9,857 nucleotides of DNA, from NCBI GenBank assembly GCA_947600015.1, contig CANQFX010000042.1, positions 1-9,857 on the forward strand, written 5' to 3'. Both the position numbers and the translations under genes were made by a program. This document shows positions 6,779 through 9,857 of this stretch, one piece after another; the stretch's first letter is position 1, and each line of letters begins with the position of its first letter. Under the pieces are notes generated by a model. That model was not told the DNA's origin. It made no database searches and saw only the letters and a program-made list of their open reading frames with translations. The DNA is from an uncultured Bacilli bacterium (GTDB lineage Bacteria > Bacillota_I > Bacilli_A > RF39 > UBA660).

Positions 6779-7579
6779 ATGAAAATAAGAATTTTAAGTG
6801 CAATTGTATTAATTGCAGTATTTATACCTTTTTTATTAATGGGGGGAAAAGCTTTTGCGACATTCTTAACATTGTTAGCTATTCTTGCATTATATGAATT
6901 GATTCATATTCGTGAGTCTAAAAAAGAATTTCCATTTTTAATGAAAGTATTTGCTTATTTGATGGTAATTTTCTTTTCGATGGGAAATTTTGATTCTATG
7001 AAATTCTCCTATTATGTAGATTATCGGGTTATGGCATTTATCATATTTGCTTTTTTAGCACCTATGGTATTTATTAATAATACTAAGAAATATAATTTAA
7101 ATGATGCTTTATTTTTAATAGGTTCTATACTATTTATTGGACTTAGTTTTAATTTATTGATTATTACACGTAATTTTGATATCAGTTATATCATATATTT
7201 ATTATTAATTACAACGATTACTGATACTTTTGCCTTGTTTACGGGAATGTTAATAGGCAAGCATAAGTTGGCAGAAGATATTTCTCCTAAAAAAACAGTA
7301 GAGGGTTTAATTGGGGGAGTGCTCATGGGAGTCATTGTGGCAAGTGCATTTTATACTACTGTAATTAATCCAGCTACTTCTCTTGTATTACTTATTTTTG
7401 TGACTGCTTTTTTAGCATTAGTAGGGCAGTTAGGAGATTTGGTTTTTTCTTCCATTAAAAGATATTATGGAAAAAAAGATTTTTCTAATTTGATACCAGG
7501 TCATGGAGGAATTTTAGATCGTTTGGATAGTTTGATTTTTGTAACTTTAGCATTTATTTTAGTTTTGGGTATGATATAG
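6779..7579 (+). CDS. cdsA: Phosphatidate cytidylyltransferase (CDP-diacylglycerol synthase)
   Basis: An integral membrane enzyme that converts phosphatidic acid and CTP to CDP-diacylglycerol, the precursor of phosphatidylglycerol and other phospholipids. The 266-residue chain is almost entirely hydrophobic segments, as in the family, and has the CdsA signature at residues 224-251: SSIKRYYGKKDFSN, then IPGHGGILDRLDS with its metal- and substrate-binding Asp residues. The upstream SPKKTVEGLIGG motif is also present. The start is the ATG at 6779 (MKIRILSAIVLIAVF), with GGAGGG (6763-6768) ten bases upstream. A longer in-frame TTG at 6761 would put the start codon on top of that ribosome binding site and is unlikely. 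rseP follows after 16 bases, the common cdsA-rseP pairing. In many Firmicutes uppS precedes cdsA and dxr lies between cdsA and rseP; here tex precedes it and dxr is absent. Confidence 0.96.
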   Translation: MKIRILSAIVLIAVFIPFLLMGGKAFATFLTLLAILALYELIHIRESKKEFPFLMKVFAYLMVIFFSMGNFDSMKFSYYVDYRVMAFIIFAFLAPMVFINNTKKYNLNDALFLIGSILFIGLSFNLLIITRNFDISYIIYLLLITTITDTFALFTGMLIGKHKLAEDISPKKTVEGLIGGVLMGVIVASAFYTTVINPATSLVLLIFVTAFLALVGQLGDLVFSSIKRYYGKKDFSNLIPGHGGILDRLDSLIFVTLAFILVLGMI

Positions 7580-7595
7580 ATAAGGAGGCAAAAGA

Positions 7596-8648
7596 ATGCA
7601 AATACTATTAAATATTATATTATTTATTTTCATTTTAGGGTTTATTGTTTTTATTCATGAGTTTGGTCATTTTACATTTGCTAAACTAACGGGAGTATAT
7701 GTATATGAATTTGCTATTGGAATGGGACCAAAATTGTTTAGTAAAAAAGGAAAGGAAACGGAATATACCATTCGAGCTGTTCCCATTGGTGGATTCTGTC
7801 AATTGGCAGGAGAAGATGTAGATGACGATGAATTAAAAAAAGTACCGAAAGATAGAAGATTACAATCAAAGTCTTGCTTTAAACGCTTTTTAATTATGTT
7901 TTTTGGTGCCGGTAATAACTTTATATCTGCTATCCTTATATTATTCTTTATTGCGTTAATTTGGGGTGGAACTACCATGAATCCTACCATCAGTTCTGTG
8001 GAAAAAAATTATCCAGCAGCAGAAGTTGGTTTGGAAAAAGGGGATAAAATTTTAGAAATTAATCACCATAAGATTACAACCAGTGATGATATCTCTTTGT
8101 ATTTGGCAGTTGCTGATCCAACAGAAAAATCTGTCATTAAAGTACAAAAGAAAAGTGGACAAGAAGAATCATATCAGTTAAAACCAAAAAAAGTAAAAGA
8201 AAAAGGACAAACTACATATCGCTATGGAATTGGTTTAGTTCAGAAAAAAACACATGGTTTTGTAAATGCAGTACAATATATGGTAAAAAAGACAGGTTCT
8301 ATTTTTAAACAAATGGCTGTTACTGTGGGGTATTTGTTTACAGGAGGAATTAAGATTAGTCAACTTTCTGGTCCTGTTGGAATTTATTCTGTCGTAGGGG
8401 AACAGAGTAAAGCAGGTCTTGCTAGTATTTTATATTTAGTTGCTTTTTTAAGTATTAATGTAGGATTTATTAATCTATTACCATTGCCAGCATTTGATGG
8501 CGGACATATTTTATTTATTATCATAGAAAAAATTAAAGGTTCTCCAGTAAGTCCCGAATTAGAAAATAAAATTCATACAATTGGATTATTCTTATTAATG
8601 CTTTTAATGATTGTAGTAACCTTTAATGATATTTTACGATTGTTTTGA
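7596..8648 (+). CDS. rseP: RseP/RasP-family site-2 intramembrane zinc metalloprotease
   Basis: A polytopic membrane protease that cleaves transmembrane substrates such as anti-sigma factors and signal-peptide remnants (known for RasP of Bacillus and RseP of E. coli). The 350-residue chain starts with a membrane helix carrying the zinc and catalytic motif HEFGH (H21, E22, H25). A second hydrophobic segment lies near 96-122, and one PDZ domain follows at about 125-195 (YPAAEVGLEKGDKILEINHH). The LSGPVGIYSVVG segment comes next, then the third zinc-ligand motif NLLPLPAFDGGH (N293, D301) and a last helix near 328-350. All catalytic residues are present. It is shorter than the ~420 residues of B. 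subtilis RasP, consistent with a compact single-PDZ form. The ATG start has AAGGAGG (7582-7588) seven bases upstream. It is co-transcribed with cdsA, and its TGA lies in a terminator. Confidence 0.95.
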   Translation: MQILLNIILFIFILGFIVFIHEFGHFTFAKLTGVYVYEFAIGMGPKLFSKKGKETEYTIRAVPIGGFCQLAGEDVDDDELKKVPKDRRLQSKSCFKRFLIMFFGAGNNFISAILILFFIALIWGGTTMNPTISSVEKNYPAAEVGLEKGDKILEINHHKITTSDDISLYLAVADPTEKSVIKVQKKSGQEESYQLKPKKVKEKGQTTYRYGIGLVQKKTHGFVNAVQYMVKKTGSIFKQMAVTVGYLFTGGIKISQLSGPVGIYSVVGEQSKAGLASILYLVAFLSINVGFINLLPLPAFDGGHILFIIIEKIKGSPVSPELENKIHTIGLFLLMLLMIVVTFNDILRLF

Positions 8649-8667
8649 CACTTCGGTGTCTTTTTTT
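8647..8667 (+). terminator. Rho-independent terminator after rseP
   Basis: A perfect 5-bp stem GACAC/GTGTC (8647-8651, 8656-8660) is closed by a UUCG tetraloop with the stabilising C-G closing pair and followed by seven T residues (8661-8667). The rseP TGA (8646-8648) overlaps the 5' arm. Short but textbook; it ends the tex/cdsA/rseP block. Confidence 0.85.
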
Positions 8668-8757
8668 GACAAGTGAATATCAGATTATTTATGTTTATTT
8701 TGATCAATCTTTATGAAAGAATTAGAATAGGATTTCTTAGCTGGTCATTTTATTCTA

Positions 8758-8766
8758 TGTTATACT
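8758..8766 (+). promoter_or_regulatory. Extended -10 promoter for priA
   Basis: TGT followed by TATACT (8761-8766) is a TGn-extended -10 with 5/6 to consensus. The best -35 at 16-18 bases is weak (TTAGCT, 8737-8742). The start near 8773 lies just ahead of AGGAGGTGA (8776-8784). A perfect TTGACA at 8666-8671 with TATGTT at 8690-8695 (18-base spacer) is a weaker upstream alternative. The rest of the 8668-8788 gap shows nothing convincing. Confidence 0.5.
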
Positions 8767-8788
8767 ATAGATTATAGGAGGTGATTGC

Positions 8789-9857
8789 TTGGTTGCAGGA
8801 GTATTAGTACAATTATCGAATCATAATATTGATCGGATATTTGATTATTTTGTTCCAAAAAACTTAGAGAAAGAAATAAAACTTGGGGTGCGTGTAGAAG
8901 TACCTTTTGGTAAACAAATCATAGATGGATTTGTATTAGAACTAAAAAATAGTACTTCTACAGAGATGAAGTTAAAAGAAATTTTAAAAATAAAAGATAC
9001 ACAAATCATTTTAAATGAAGAATTAATAGAATTAGGAAAAAAGATGCAAGAAGAAACTCTTGCGACACAAATTAGTTGTTACCAAGCGATGTTGCCTAAG
9101 GGATTAAAAGCCAAAAAGGGAAGTGCAATTTCTGAAAAATTTGATTTATATTATTCTATAAATCAAACAATAGAAGAGAAGAAGTATAATGCATCACAAC
9201 AGAAAATTCTTGCTCTTTGTAAAGAAAAAGGGAAAGTATTAAGAAAAGAGTTATTAGAAATTTCTAAAAGTAGTTTAGATACTTTAGTAAAAAATCATAT
9301 TTTAATTGAGGAAAAAGTTAAACATTATCGTATTACTTATGAAAATAGAAAAGTAGAAAAAAAAGAGTTAACGCAAGAACAAAAAGATGTCGTTAAAAAA
9401 GTAATTGAAGAAAAAGAATCTACCATTTTCTTATTGCATGGAGTAACTGGAAGTGGAAAAACAGAAGTCTATATGGAACTTATTGAACATGCACTACAAG
9501 AAGGGAAAACGAGTATTGTTTTAGTGCCAGAAATTAGTTTAACACCGCAAATGATAGAACGTTTTCAAAATCGTTTTGGAGAAAAAATTGCTGCTTTGCA
9601 TTCTGCTTTATCTGATGGGGAAAAGTATGATGAATGGTTGCGTATTGCAAGAGGAGAAGCAAGTATTGTGATTGGTGCTAGAAGCGCTATTTTTGCCCCT
9701 CTTACCAATATTGGTATGATTATTATTGATGAGGAACATAGTGATTCTTATAAACAAAATGATTTAAACCCTAAATATAATGCGAAAGACATTGCCATTT
9801 TAAGATCAGAGTATTATCATTGTAAGGTTATTATGGGAAGCGCTACTCCTTCTTTGG
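8789..9857 (+). CDS. priA: Primosomal protein N' (replication restart helicase PriA), N-terminal part
   Basis: An open frame of 356 complete codons runs off the right edge; full PriA is about 730-800 residues, so roughly half is present. PriA is a superfamily 2 3'-5' DNA helicase that recognises stalled forks and reloads the replisome. The N-terminus (MVAGVLVQLSNHNIDRIFDY, then VPFGKQIIDGFV) is the typical 3'-end-binding domain, followed by a winged-helix-like segment and the helicase core. The core has Walker A in GVTGSGKTEVY (K224), PEISLTPQMIERF, GARSAIFAPL, Walker B DEEH (D314-H317) and motif III GSATPSL at the very edge. The zinc-binding insert and later helicase motifs lie outside. The start is TTG at 8789, seven bases after GGAGG within an excellent AGGAGGTGA ribosome binding site. 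I translated the frame by hand and found no stop. In B. subtilis priA lies beside coaBC, def and fmt; what follows here cannot be seen. Confidence 0.96.
   Translation, partial: MVAGVLVQLSNHNIDRIFDYFVPKNLEKEIKLGVRVEVPFGKQIIDGFVLELKNSTSTEMKLKEILKIKDTQIILNEELIELGKKMQEETLATQISCYQAMLPKGLKAKKGSAISEKFDLYYSINQTIEEKKYNASQQKILALCKEKGKVLRKELLEISKSSLDTLVKNHILIEEKVKHYRITYENRKVEKKELTQEQKDVVKKVIEEKESTIFLLHGVTGSGKTEVYMELIEHALQEGKTSIVLVPEISLTPQMIERFQNRFGEKIAALHSALSDGEKYDEWLRIARGEASIVIGARSAIFAPLTNIGMIIIDEEHSDSYKQNDLNPKYNAKDIAILRSEYYHCKVIMGSATPSL

Noticed and set aside
7799..7990. Minus-strand open frame of 63 codons inside rseP
   Set aside because: Opposite a conserved protease gene, with no recognisable product or convincing initiation signal.
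8666..8695. Perfect TTGACA with TATGTT at 18-base spacing, as a main priA promoter
   Set aside because: The -10 matches only 4/6 and the -35 overlaps the terminator T run; the extended -10 at 8758 is better placed. Kept only as an alternative in the priA promoter entry.
8682..8710. Operator or leader structure before priA (palindrome TTGATCAA at 8700-8707 and AGATT/AATCT pairing)
   Set aside because: An 8-base palindrome and a 5-bp AT-rich stem are expected by chance in such DNA; no known riboswitch or T-box element is recognisable.
1..9857. Alternative genetic code (TGA = Trp), suggested by the high AT content
   Set aside because: TGA ends the HAD-PlsC gene and rseP at the expected protein ends, and conserved tryptophans are TGG.
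1..9857. Mobile element, CRISPR array, toxin-antitoxin or defence system
   Set aside because: No transposase, integrase, spaced repeats, terminal inverted repeats or small paired genes were found; the genes are metabolic, signalling and housekeeping.

Overview
This window is AT-rich DNA that reads as ordinary low-GC Gram-positive (Firmicutes/Bacilli-like) chromosome. The signs are strong AGGAGG-type ribosome binding sites, frequent TTG/GTG starts, hairpin-plus-T-run terminators and Tex, CdsA, RseP/RasP and PriA homologues of Firmicutes type. TGA acts as a stop (the HAD-PlsC gene and rseP both end in TGA) and tryptophan is TGG, so this is code 11 and not a Mycoplasma-type code. An uncultured gut Bacilli or Clostridia relative is my guess; the species cannot be named from the sequence.

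Layout, all on the + strand. (1) Positions 1-2013 hold a lipid-type operon: the C-terminal end of an AMP-forming acyl-CoA/acyl-ACP ligase, translationally coupled to an unusual fusion of a HAD 5'-nucleotidase-like phosphatase and a PlsC-type acyltransferase. It closes at a terminator overlapping the stop codon. (2) Positions 2041-4480 hold a monocistronic hybrid histidine kinase with its own promoter and terminator. It has a 7-TM sensor, HisKA, HATPase, receiver and Hpt domain, giving a complete His-Asp-His relay in one chain, and no partner regulator is visible. (3) Positions 4516-8667 hold tex, cdsA and rseP. cdsA and rseP are 16 bases apart and surely co-transcribed. No convincing terminator separates tex from cdsA. 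The block ends at a compact UUCG-loop terminator overlapping the rseP stop. (4) From 8758 to the window end lies priA, cut off at the right edge, with an extended -10 promoter and a very strong ribosome binding site before a TTG start.

How the genes fit together: the ligase would activate a fatty acid and the PlsC half of the fusion would transfer it to a lysolipid or glycerol-phosphate acceptor. The HAD half may remove a phosphate from a related metabolite; this last step is inference. CdsA, in a separate transcription unit, uses phosphatidic acid to make CDP-diacylglycerol, so the window holds both a candidate phosphatidate-forming enzyme and the enzyme that consumes it. RseP is the membrane site-2 protease usually encoded near cdsA. 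Tex and PriA are housekeeping nucleic-acid proteins.

The most unusual item is the HAD-PlsC fusion, which also carries an insertion of about 79 residues inside the acyltransferase domain. The rest of the window is recognisable core-genome content. No tRNA, rRNA, CRISPR, insertion sequence or long repeat was seen, and no gene-free stretch exceeds 300 bases.
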